A stretch of 64,000 nt of DNA from Aristolochia californica (taxonomy: Eukaryota > Streptophyta > Magnoliopsida > Piperales > Aristolochiaceae). Position numbers and translations under genes: made by a program. The notes beneath the pieces are model-generated. The model was not told where the DNA came from. It saw nothing but the letters and a program-made list of their open reading frames with translations, and searched no databases. The stretch is taken from NCBI GenBank assembly GCA_029961685.1, contig JARWKL010000016.1:1927001-1991000 (forward strand), given 5' to 3'. Positions 33,061 through 43,050 of the stretch are shown one piece after another (within the stretch, counting starts at the first letter, position 1; every line of letters starts with the position of its first letter).

Positions 33061-33252
33061 CGTTAAATTAACGAGTCGGCTCGCGAGCTGTTAAGTCAAA
33101 CCTGAATTCGGTCGAGCTCGGCTCGTTAATTTAAACGAATTGATCCCGAATCTAGAACTCGGCTCGAGATCCAGGGATACCGAATCGAACCGAGCCGACT
33201 CGGTTCGAAGCCACCCCTAAACCTATTTGTGTGCTCCCATAGTAGTTTCAAT

Positions 33253-33614
33253 TAGGAGTGGACACGGGTTGGGTCAGTGTCGGGTTTTCAAAAAACCGAA
33301 ACCGATCTTGAAATGTCAAATCCAACTTTGACTCGATCACCTACTCTGGCATGTCCCAGTAAATTTTATTTAAACCAAACCCTTCATGGTAAACCTGACC
33401 CGTCTCCGACCCATCCTTACCCTATTTTATATTCCTGTGTCATTCCTACAGGTTGGATTTGGGAAAATTTGTTCACAACCTGAAATCCCATGGTTTTTTT
33501 TTAGCCACATCCACAACCCACAAGGTGAAAACCGAAATTTGAACCTAGGGTTTTTGGGTTGGGTCGAGTTAGGTTCCCTATGAAACCCAATCGGATGCCC
33601 ACCCCCATCCACTA
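33253..33614. mobile_element. hAT-type MITE, family M, with a likely target duplication
   Basis: Begins TAGGAGTGGACACGGGTTGGG after GTTTCAAT and ends GATGCCCACCCCCATCCACTA before GCTTAAAT. The flanks agree at most of the 8 positions. It contains the fuller internal sequence (GGTTGGATTTGGGAAAATTTG) that other copies have lost. Confidence 0.65.
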
Positions 33615-33841
33615 GCTTAAATGATGGTATTAATGGGGAGAAATACTATCCATCTCTATGATTCTTGCTTTTATGTATTTACATATATTAAAAATTAGAC
33701 ACTTAATGTTTTGGATTTTTTTTTGTTTATTTTCCTCTTATTTAGTTATTTCACTTTAAATGAGTTTATAGCATTATTAAGGACTTGAAAGGATTAATAT
33801 TCCAAGTCTTAAGTTCCAACGTAGAGAGTTAGCCTTATGAG
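33615..33841. repeat. Family G fragment
   Basis: GGTATTAATGGGGAGAAATAC onward matches 17840-17960 and 38425-38560. Ends at CTTATGAG before a family-E element. No gene. Confidence 0.5.
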
Positions 33842-35650
33842 TAGGGGTGACATTGAGCCGACCGAAGCTCGAACCTGCATATGTTTGTATTTGGCTTGAT
33901 TTGAATACTTCAACTAGCCCAAAAGTTTTCATTGAGTTTGAGCTTGAGCTCGAGCTCGAGCTGGATTCGAGCTCAAACCTATATATAAAACTATAAAAAT
34001 TAAAAATATTAAAAAATAAATAAATAGAACATTGTGATGAATTTAGTTCTATTAAACTGCAAACTATCACATAGGAGTCCAAGACTTTGCAATGGAGCAT
34101 ACTGATATATAATAATAAGCTTAATACACCTAAAAGAAAGAGCAAATGCCTCTATCAATAGTGTTTATTCTATTGGAAAACAACAATATTAGATGTTGAG
34201 AGACCCAAAAGGGTTGAACAATTGGTCATCTTTGATGTTTGAGGTAAATAAGAGCAACTATCAACCAACCAAAAAGGGAATTGACGAGAGCAATTAGAGA
34301 AAAGGGTTTAGTCCAAAACTTGATATGAATACATAAGACTTAGAATAAAAAATCTAAGTCTCTCCCTATGATCCAAGTCATTTAGTCTAGAACTCTTTTT
34401 CGACTCAATTGTATCCTCCAATGACTCAATACCCAACTCCCTTGATCCTCTACTTGAGTCGGTCATATAATCTTCTACAAGAGACATATGCATTCTGTCA
34501 AAAATAGCATTCAAAAAATTACATAAAATAACTTAAAAATGCCATCTTTTTGAGTTAGAAGACATTCAGTCGAAAACCTTAAACATAAGAGTCAAACAAC
34601 TTCCTACGGCTCTAGTTAATAGTGTTTATTCTATTGGAAAACAACAATATTAGATGTTGAGAGACCCAAAAGGGTTGAACAATCGATCATCTTTGAGGTT
34701 TAAGGTAAATAAGAACAACTATCAACCAACCAAAAAGGGAATTGACGAGAGCAATTAGAGAAAAGGGTTTAGTCCAAAACTTGATATGATTACATAAGAC
34801 TTAGAATAAAAAATCTAAGTCTCTCCCTATGATCCAAGTCGTTTAGTCTAGAACTCTTTTTTGACTCAATCGTATCCTCCAATGACTTAATACCCAACTC
34901 CCTTGATCCTCTACTTGAGTCGGTCATATAATCTTCTACGAGATACATATGCATTCTGTTAAAAATAACATTCAAAAAATTACATAAAACAACTTAAAAA
35001 TGCCTTCTTTTTGAGTTAGAAGACGTCGAAAACCTTAAACATAAGAGTCAAGCAGCTCCCTACGGCTCTAGTTGCCCAATGCAAAATCCGATACAATGAG
35101 ATGAGTCAAAAAATGAAGCAATGTTCATTGTTCACTATGCCACTATTAATATTAGATATTTAATATGCTAATATTTATTATTTTAGAGTTATCAATTATT
35201 ATTTCTACCAATTATTGATTATTATTTGCTATTATTATCGTCTTTATTTTATATAATATAAAATTTTAAGAGCTTTATCCATCATAAATGTCATATATAT
35301 GAATTAATTAAATTAATATTTTATTTATCAATTATTTAAAAAATATATCAATTATATACTCATAATCAATAAATAAAATAAACAGAAACATAATCATCTC
35401 TTCCTTATTCATTTATTTAGGTTAATTATTTTAATATTTTCATTATTGCTTAAATTTAATGAAAACTTAACATATTAATAACATTTAATTAATTAATATT
35501 TAATAAACAAATTATTGTTAATAACAATAATTTAATGCTATTATTAATCAAGATTGTGTTAATAATTATTAATATTAATTAATTTAAAAATATTTGGATG
35601 TAATTTAATAAATATTATTTAATAATGTCAAACACAAAGGAAAAAAAATT
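33842..35650. repeat. AT-rich repeat family E, copy with internal duplication
   Basis: Starts TAGGGGTGACATTGAGCCGACCG and matches 11961-13230. It carries an extra internal unit at 34158-35040 and a (GAGCTC)n-like run at 33940-33962. It ends at GCATGAATTAGCAA, where the pararetroviral fragment begins. Short reading frames such as 34308-34514 are repeated noise, not genes. Confidence 0.6.
34158..35040. repeat. Direct tandem duplication of about 460 bp
   Basis: TAGTGTTTATTCTATTGGAAAACAAC begins at about 34158 and again at about 34618. Both units run through AGAGACCCAAAAGGGTTGAAC to GAGTTAGAAGAC and the phrase GTCGAAAACCTTAAACATAAG. Confidence 0.85.
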
Positions 35651-36360
35651 TGCATGAATTAGCAAAGATTTGTTTGGAAGTAAGATTCTTCACATCCTTC
35701 TTAAGAATTGATTTAGCTGCTGAACAATCAACTCTTAAAAGAAATTTTTGATTTAATAAATCATCCTGGAATTTATGAATGCACTTAATTATTGCCAATA
35801 TTTCTTGTTTCACAGTAGAATAATTAAGTTGTGCATCATGCCAATTTCCAGAGGTAAATCGAACAAGTTCTTCTTTACCTAATGGATTTCTTTGTTTTAG
35901 GATGCCACCATAGCCTATATGGGAAGCATCAGTCCCTACAACCTTCGAATAAGAAGGGTTAGTCAGGTTAAGACAAGGAAGTTGTTTAACCTTACTCTTA
36001 ATTAATTGGACTGCCTGTGTATGTTTGGGAGTCCAAGGCTCAGGATTCTTTCTGAGTCTTCTATGTAATATTGCGGAGTCTTGTGCAAGATGAGGATAAT
36101 AATCCGCAATATAATTGAGACTTCCTAGAAATCTCTGAAGTTGAGTTTTATCCAGTAGTTCATCCATAAATGTGACTTTATGGAAAATGGCCGACCAAAG
36201 ATACTGTAGGAGCCTGGTGTCATGTGACAAATAGGCCAACTGTGGGCCGGAGGATAAGATTTCCTCTGCTGCTTTTGGACGAACTTGGCCGACGAATCTG
36301 GAACAGATGTGTCTGTCATAGTCATGTCCTGCAAAATTATTTCTTTTTAGATGTTGCTTT
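35650..36360 (-). pseudogene. Endogenous plant pararetrovirus (caulimovirid) fragment: end of RT and RNase H
   Basis: One minus-strand frame of about 230 codons resembles the polyprotein of Caulimoviridae rather than Ty3 elements. It has the end of the reverse-transcriptase region (a QRFLGSLNYIADYYPHL-type motif), then an RNase H domain with TDAS and GYGG, a QEIL glutamate, and a VDC aspartate, in the expected order and spacing. The upstream RT active site, protease, coat and movement regions are absent, and the frame runs into repeat sequence at both ends. So it is a short dead relic. It sits within family-E/G repeats with no LTR. A divergent LTR retrotransposon is less likely. Confidence 0.7.
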
Positions 36361-36616
36361 GAATGATGCCCACACCTAACTTCAATGATGCCCACACCTA
36401 ACTTCAATGATGCTATTAATGAGGAGAAATACTACCCATCTCTATGATTCTTGCTTTTATGTATTTAGAGATTAGACACTTAATGTTTTGGATTTGTTTT
36501 TGTTTATTTTCCTCTTATTTAGTTATTTCACTTTAAATGAGTTTATAACATTATTAAAGACTTGAATGGATTAATATTCCAAGTCTTAAGTTCCAACTTA
36601 GTGAGTTAGCCTTATG
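36361..36616. repeat. Family G fragment with a duplicated MITE end
   Basis: GATGCCCACACCTAACTTCAAT occurs twice in a row (36367-36411), the end of a family-M MITE plus target site. Family-G sequence follows. Confidence 0.6.
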
Positions 36617-37440
36617 AGTAGGGGTGACATTGAGTCGACCGAAGCTCTAACCTGCATATGTTCGTATTTGGTTTTATTTGAATACTTTGAATACTTCTAA
36701 TTGGAGTCGGATTCGAGCTCAAAACCTATATAAAAAACTATAAAAACAAAAAAAATAAAAAAATAAAGAGAATATTGTGATGAATTTAGTACCATTAACC
36801 TGAAAACTATCACAGAGCAATCTAAGACTTTACAATGGAGCATATGAATGTATAATAATAAGCTTAATAGACCTAAAAGAAAGAGCAACTAATAGTGTTT
36901 ATTCTATTGAAAAACAACAATATTAGATGTTGAAAGACCCACAAGGGTTGAACAATTGATCATCTTTGAGCTTTGAGGTAAATAAGAACAACTATCAACT
37001 AACCAAAAAGGGAATTGATGAGAGCAATTAGGGTAAGGGTTTAGTCCAAAACTTGATATGATATAAGATAGAGAATAGAAAATCTAAGTCTCTCCCTATG
37101 ATTCAAGTCGTTTAGTCCGCAGCTTGTTATGACTCAATTGTATCCTCCAATGACTTAATACCCAACTCCCCTGATCCTCTACTTGAGTCGGTCATATAAC
37201 CTTCTACAAGATACATATGTATTCTGTCAAAAATAGCATTAAAAAATTGCATAAAACAACTTGAAAATGTCTTCTTTTTGAGTTAGAAGACATTCCGTCG
37301 AAAACCCTTAACAGAAGAGTCAAGCAACTCCCTACGGCTCTAGTTGCCCAATGGAAAATCCGATACAATGAGATGAGTCAAAAAATCAAATAATATTTAT
37401 TGTTCACTATGCCACTATTAATATTAGATATGTTTGAAAT
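36617..37440. repeat. AT-rich repeat family E, truncated copy
   Basis: Starts TAGGGGTGACATTGAGTCGACCG after CTTATGAG and matches 11961-12720. It breaks off near 37435 into sequence like 29110-29180. Confidence 0.6.
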
Positions 37441-37507
37441 CTCTTTCTCAATGAGTGATGTATGAGAAAATCTATCTCTTTCTCTTTGCTCCCATAGTAG
37501 CTTCAAT

Positions 37508-37552
37508 TAGGTCTGGACACCGGTTGGATCAGTTTTGGGTTTTTGAAAAACC
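37508..37552. mobile_element. Truncated left end of a family-M MITE
   Basis: TAGGTCTGGACACCGGTTGG after GCTTCAAT, cut off after about 45 bp, where repeat D begins. Confidence 0.55.
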
Positions 37553-38070
37553 CACATAAGCTTTGATTGATTACATGTCGCAATATCATCACCACTGTGT
37601 GACTAGATAGACACATCGACTTTCACGTCACTATTCTGACACGTCATTTGCCATGTAAGACGCCACATCATTAAATGACAAAAAAATTGAATAAAAAAAT
37701 TTTTGATTTTAAAAATCAAATTTGTGAATACACTTTTTATTACATGATTTTTAAAATCAAACTTTTTTTTCATAAAAAAGTGTATTCATTAATATTATTT
37801 TTTAAAAAAAATTATTCAATTTTTTTGTCATTTATTGATGTGGTGTCTAACCTGGCAGATGACATGTGGGAATAGTGACGTGGCAGTCGATGTGCCTATC
37901 TACTCACACAGTTTTGATGACGTGGTGACATGTAAACAGTCAAATCATATGTGTCACCTTTGACTATACGTATGTACAGTGGACTGGTCAAAGTTGGGTA
38001 TTTTTCAAAATAAGTTCAAAGTGACGTCATTTATCGAAATAAGTTTTTTAAAATGGGTAATTTGGTAAAA
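37553..38070. repeat. Inverted-repeat element (family D), arms about 185 bp
   Basis: The left arm (about 37562-37742) and right arm (about 37745-37928) are reverse complements with scattered mismatches. They include CACATCGACT--CACGTCACTATTC and its complement GAATAGTGACGTGGCAGTCGATGTG, and ATTTAATGACAAAAAAATTGAAT-like words. A single-copy tail with GGTCAAAGTTGGGTATTTTTC follows. Other copies keep only the right half. It looks like a foldback or MITE-type element; no target duplication was identified. Confidence 0.65.
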
Positions 38071-38137
38071 AACCCTTGTTTTTTTTCATAATTTCTTCTT
38101 GTTATTTTGATTTGTGTGCTCCCATAATAGCTTGAAT

Positions 38138-38420
38138 TAGGGGTGGACACGAGTTGGGTCAGTGTCCGGTTTTCGAAAAACCGAAACCGACCCCGAAAAG
38201 GCATGTCACAGTAAATTTTATTTAAATCCAAACCCATCTTGGTAAACCTGACCCGCCTCCGAGCCGTCCTTACCCTATTTTATATTCGTGTCATTCCTAC
38301 AGGTTGTTTTTTTTTAGCCGCGTCCACAACCTACAAGGTGAAAACTGAAATTTGAACCTAGGGTTTTTGGGTTGGGTCGAGTTGGGTTCCCTATGAAACC
38401 CGACCAAATGCCCACCCCTA
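38138..38420. mobile_element. Complete short hAT-type MITE (family M)
   Basis: 283 bp from TAGGGGTGGACACGAGTTGGG to AAATGCCCACCCCTA, flanked by GCTTGAAT (38130-38137) and ACTTCAAT (38421-38428). Confidence 0.75.
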
Positions 38421-39290
38421 ACTTCAATGATGCTATTAATGGGGAGAAATACTACCCATCTCTATGATTCTTGCTTTTATGTATTTACATATATTACAGA
38501 TTAGACAATGTTTTGGATTTGTTTTTGTTTATTTTCCTCTTATATAATTATTTCTCTTTAAATAAGTTTATGTTAGTTTTGTTTCCTCTAAATATGAAGG
38601 TGTGCACGTACTTGTGTGCATGTAAAAAGTATTTGGTCGAAAACCCTAAACAAAAGAGTCAAGCAGCTCCCTTAGGGTTACCCAATGCAAAATCTGATAC
38701 AATGCGATGAGTAAAAAAATCAAGCAATGAACACATTGTTCACTATGCCACTATTATTATTAGCTAATATTTATTATTTTAGAGTTATCAATCATTATTC
38801 TACTAATTATTGGTTATTATTTCTTATTGTTATTGTCATTATTTTATATTATATACAAAATGAAGAGCTTTATCCATCAAAAATGTCAAATTAATATATA
38901 TTAATATATGAATTAATTAAATTGTTAGTATTTTGTCAATTATGTAACAAATATATCAACTAATATTCATAATCAGTAAATATAAAACATAAACATAACT
39001 TGCTTAATTTAATTATAATTTAACATATTAATAATAATATATAATTAATTTAATATTATTATTTTTTAATTAAATATCTCATTACAATTGCAAATAGTAA
39101 CATATTATGTAAATTTTAAATTAAATAGTAGCATAAAATTGACTAATTATAATTAATTTTTAATGAAATAAATGGACATTGGGGATACAAAGGATACAGA
39201 GTTGAAATGAAGAAGAATACCAAAACAGCACACGGCTCATGTATTAAATACATTTTTACAGCATTATTAAAGACTTGAGTTTATTTCAAT
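38421..39290. repeat. AT-rich repeat family G, third copy
   Basis: Matches 26944-27790 closely but has one unit of the 26-bp minisatellite and no element insertion. No gene. Confidence 0.6.
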
Positions 39291-39299
39291 CCTAAGAGG

Positions 39300-39460
39300 G
39301 AGGAAGGAGCATAGGTGGAGGAGGCTCTCCTGTAATGCCAACAATGGCATGGCCAACAGATCCGACAGAGATGACGCAGAGAACAACAGAAATAATATGT
39401 TAGATTTCAAGTTCACACCAGATCGAGTTGGAAAATCGCAGATTTTGGTGAAGAAACTAA
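39300..39460 (-). pseudogene. Gene fragment F (unknown), reverse orientation
   Basis: Matches 27835-27985, including GGAGGCTCTCCTGTAATGCCAAC and TCACACCAGATCGA-TTGGAAAATCG. Ends near a CTAAGAGAGCTGGTAAGATTAGGG stretch like 9480 in reverse. Confidence 0.35.
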
Positions 39461-39479
39461 GAGAGCTGGTAAGATTAGG

Positions 39480-39965
39480 GTTTTCTCTTGAAATACATTT
39501 GCTTTAATACTGCTACAGAGCTGACAGAAATCTATCATACAAAAAAGCCAGTTAACTAGGCTACAAAAGCAATTGAAATCAAATATACAAAAAGGATACA
39601 AAGATTTTATAATAGTTCATAATTTAAACCCAAGTGGTTAATTCAGTAAGAAAATGCCTCCACACTCTAGAGTTAAATCCTGTAATTAACTTGCCAAACC
39701 ATGTTTACTGATTATGGCTATAAAAGCCAGGAGAACCTCTCTACAAAAGCAATTACTCCTGAAGGCCAAGAAGGTTTTTCAAGACAACAAATGTCTGTTA
39801 AGTAACGAGTATTTAACTCACGAAAGTTCCAACAATTCAAAGGTTTTACAATTGATACGAGTTTTGAGGACTTCCTATGTGAAGTTTATCCAATTGCAAA
39901 TACAATAATGAAGCTCAAAATGAATACACCCAGTCTTATATGTACCTAACAAGAGTGAATCACAA
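39480..39965. other. Sequence mostly unique in this window, no recognised gene
   Basis: From about 39500 to 39960 I find no second copy in the window and no long reading frame; the longest ATG frame (39714-39908, 64 codons) has no recognisable motif. It separates fragment F from SPB1 copy S3. Confidence 0.3.
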
Positions 39966-39969
39966 CTCA

Positions 39970-42900
39970 AATATATGCAATGGCACCATGAATGGAGTTG
40001 CTTCATCATTTACATCATCTTTGTCAGAATAATCAAATTCAACAGGACTCATCATATCACCATCCTACATGAGAAATTTTTAAGGAAAAAAATGCAGTGT
40101 TTAGCATTGTGACTCAAGCTGGTAAAATAATTCTCTAATGATAAGCAACATCAATTGGGTTTTTTTATCAGCTAAAAATAATTGCTTACGATTTCACAAG
40201 CCAATAGAATTTCAACTAAACAAGTAACAGACATTACATAATAGAAGCCCCACTGACAAAGTAGACCGAATTAAGCAGGCTATTCAGAAGATACCTGCAA
40301 CAGCTCCTTATCATCATTAGCATGAACTGCTTTCGCACGTTTCTGATGCTGAGTGCTGCCTTCTTTCGAGTCGCAAATCGTTCATAAGCTTCATCTAGGA
40401 ATTCCTCTAGATGATCATCATGCCTGACAAGAGTCAGGGGGAGTTCAAATGCATCAAGAAAGGGTATAAGAACATTAACCAAAAAGAAACTGAAACTCAA
40501 AAAGAATTGAAATGTTAAATTCTCTGTTCTTCATTAGAGTCAATCTTACTGGATATATCTTCTTGATGGACAGCAGTTTGAGTTTCTCCACTCTCATTGT
40601 CTTGCAAATCGTCATTATCATCATTAATTTCTGTGGAATCAACCACTGGTAGTTGTTTCTCTTGCTGAAGTGAAAACAAACATTGTGTAAGAAGTCTAAT
40701 TTGGCCTTTCAAAAAACAAAAAATAAAATTAAAAATAAAAAAGAACTATGAATCGTATTTTATTTGTGTGAGAAAAGGTAGTTCATTGTAATACAATTAC
40801 GCTTGCCAGTTTTTCACTCTTGAAATCGCTCACCAACAACTTGTTGGATATTCAATCTTGCTTGTTCACATTTACTGAATGTCTGTGTTATAGTTTAGTG
40901 TCTCTCTTTGTTTGTTCTTTCCCTTCTCCCTCTTGTATTTCCTTCAGCTCCTCATATAACTCCTTTTCAATCTTATATCTGACTATTCACTGTCTTAACA
41001 CAAAAAGGCTTATAAAATTACAAGAAAACATTTTCACTGTTATTTACCAGTCATAAAAGTGCCATTTTTCTGTTTTTCAAACATCTTCAAGTCTATTTTT
41101 TCAGAAACAAATTACTGTACTAAGATATAAAATTTTCTGTATAATTAGCAGTAGAACAAACAATTAAATTTCCCATTGCCTATTTTACTTCCCACATAAA
41201 TAATTTTATTACCGTCAACTAGCTCAATACAAACTCAAACTTCATGGTAATTAATGTTGGAGACACTGATTTTGAAAGAATTATCTAACCTTGATGGAAG
41301 CAAGAGAAAATAACTCGTGATCTTGGTATCCATCCTCCGTTGCATCTGTATTCATCCCTGCTGCTTTGCGGATTTTGTCCTGGATAGTGCAAGAAATGGA
41401 AAATGCTAACCAGCCAGAAAGGAACTTCAAACCACAATTTTAAGAGTAGTTTAAGAAAAGTAGCATATGTACCTTTGCTCGTCTCTTTGCCAAGAGTTTC
41501 TTCGCTTGTTGTTTCTTGCACTCCACAGCATCAGACAACTCCTCCATTTCCTTAAGTACATGGTTGTCCTCATCACCCTTTTCCTTGTAATTTTCAGTAT
41601 TGGTAGCTTTTGATTTAACCTTCGGAGAAGGTAAGAAGGCCTTTCTTGTATGCATCTGCCATCTTCAGAAGTGAAAAGAGAAAACTAGCACATAAGCGGA
41701 GATAACACAGAAGGCCTCATAAAACTAGCTTTTGTATGGATCTCCCCAACAGATTTTATGTTTTTGAGTCATGTCTATTGACAAAATAATAATTTCTGAT
41801 ACATCATTTGGAAGAAAGGAAGAGGTGAAAGGTAGAAGATTTGTTGCCAAAAAGAAAAATGATTAATGACAAATAACACAGAAAGACAACATAATACCAC
41901 AGTAAACTACCAGAATTCATTATCACGAATGGCAATTGTCAAGCATGAGTAAAAAATGGCATAACCGACTTACTTCAGCAAATGTTTGAAATCCTACTTT
42001 CCCAAAAACACGCAGATCATCACAATCTGCAGATGAATCAGGTAGAACCCACACTTGAGAATTTGTTTTCAAGCCCACTTGTCTGGTTTTTCTTTTCAGC
42101 CCAACACCATGCCACGAACATAAGGAAACTACAAAACGTAGCCAACCAATGCAAGCAGATTGAAAGTAAAATTACCTCCTCTGTTGTTAATACATGATCT
42201 CCGACAGGTAATTACACAAGCAGAATCGTTGAAGAAGATAGAAGTCACAGACCCCATAACATCCAAGGGTGACTCTGACCACACAAAATCTGAAGCCAGG
42301 CACACCTTCCTCAAAGTTGTATTTCAATCCTCGTAATTGCAATTTAATATTGCTAACAGCACTCAGAACCATGCTTGCTGATATCTTTATTAGGTTAATA
42401 GATGAAGCTGTTATCAAGCTATCCAATGGACCAACACCAACGCATGTGATCTAGAACACACCCTTCAAGATTTCTCTTTCGCTTTGACCCTCTCAGAAGT
42501 CAGAACATCCACAATCTGCAATAAGCAATCAATCAGTAAGGTACAGTATCAAAACAGGAAGGGAAAAAATTTAAATAACTTAATAACATAGTAAGTGAAT
42601 TGGACATCTAGCATCTCTAAAATAGTAAAGCCTTACCTTGATTGGTTCTATGGCTCTTTGAAATCAATCATATCAAGCAGACGAGGGTCTATCTTGGCAG
42701 AAGCCTCGTATTTTAGACCGACAACAGAGATTTCAGCCGATGTTGATCAACTAGCAACAGGTTTTGTGACCTCAACTCTTTCAAACAACTGCATTTAAAA
42801 TTCTAATTTAAGCCAGCAAAACATTCTAGAAACATAGAGCATCCACAAAGAATTTAGGCTCCATCTGTTGCAGCTCCCCCGAAGAACCAGTTTCCCATCA

Positions 42901-43050
42901 AGTAAGCTAGAGTGGGAATACCAAGCAATCAGGGAAAATGTTCGGCTCTAATTGCGCAAGGGAGCTGCCTAAAAAACATTTCAATCAGAAGAATTAAAAA
43001 AAAAATAACAGAAAGTGATACCTGCTCGAGACAATAGAGAATGGCAATGT
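39970..43050 (-). pseudogene. SPB1: SPB1-like pseudogene (copy S3)
   Basis: A minus-strand copy close to S2 and S6, with the middle exons: DEAYERFATRK (about 40370-40400), NESGETQ and DSNEEQ (40520-40610), KGDEDNHVLKEMEELSDAVECKKQQAKKLLAKRRAK (41470-41580), LRKVCLASDFVWSESPLDVMGSVTS (42215-42314). The 3' end is cut at the MVPLH codons (39970), so the C-terminal domain is lost. The 5' end stops inside exon 2 (IAILYC, 43030-43050), where it is fused head to head to copy S4. No SAM-binding exon. Non-functional. Confidence 0.8.

Larger units (their letters stand above)
29232..33219 (-). mobile_element. Full-length hAT transposon, degraded coding region
   Basis: 3988 bp with terminal inverted repeats TAGGGGTGG...TCGAGCCGAGCC and its complement ending CCACCCCTA, and an 8-bp target duplication, the hallmark of hAT elements. 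Left subterminal AAAATTGGGCATAATCTAT words are repeated. The transposase gene lies on the minus strand at 29832-31773; the region 31880-33060 is its 5' part and contains a long (TC)n tract. It is the likely source family of the non-autonomous elements at 9659-11952 and 49607-51917. Confidence 0.85.
29224..33227. other. 8-bp target-site duplication around the hAT element
   Basis: AACTTATC at 29224-29231 and AACCTATT at 33220-33227 each differ by one base from AACTTATT. The uninterrupted site TTTGAACTTATTTGTGTGCTCC is seen at 15268-15290, and a similar site at 55311-55332. Joining the two flanks recreates that sequence. Confidence 0.8.

Noticed and set aside
34308..34975. Two similar small minus-strand frames (61 and 68 codons)
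   Set aside because: They are the two units of a 460-bp AT-rich tandem duplication; no protein motif, and related frames elsewhere are broken.
39714..39908. 64-codon frame in the unique region
   Set aside because: No recognisable motif, AT-rich codon use and no second copy to judge conservation.
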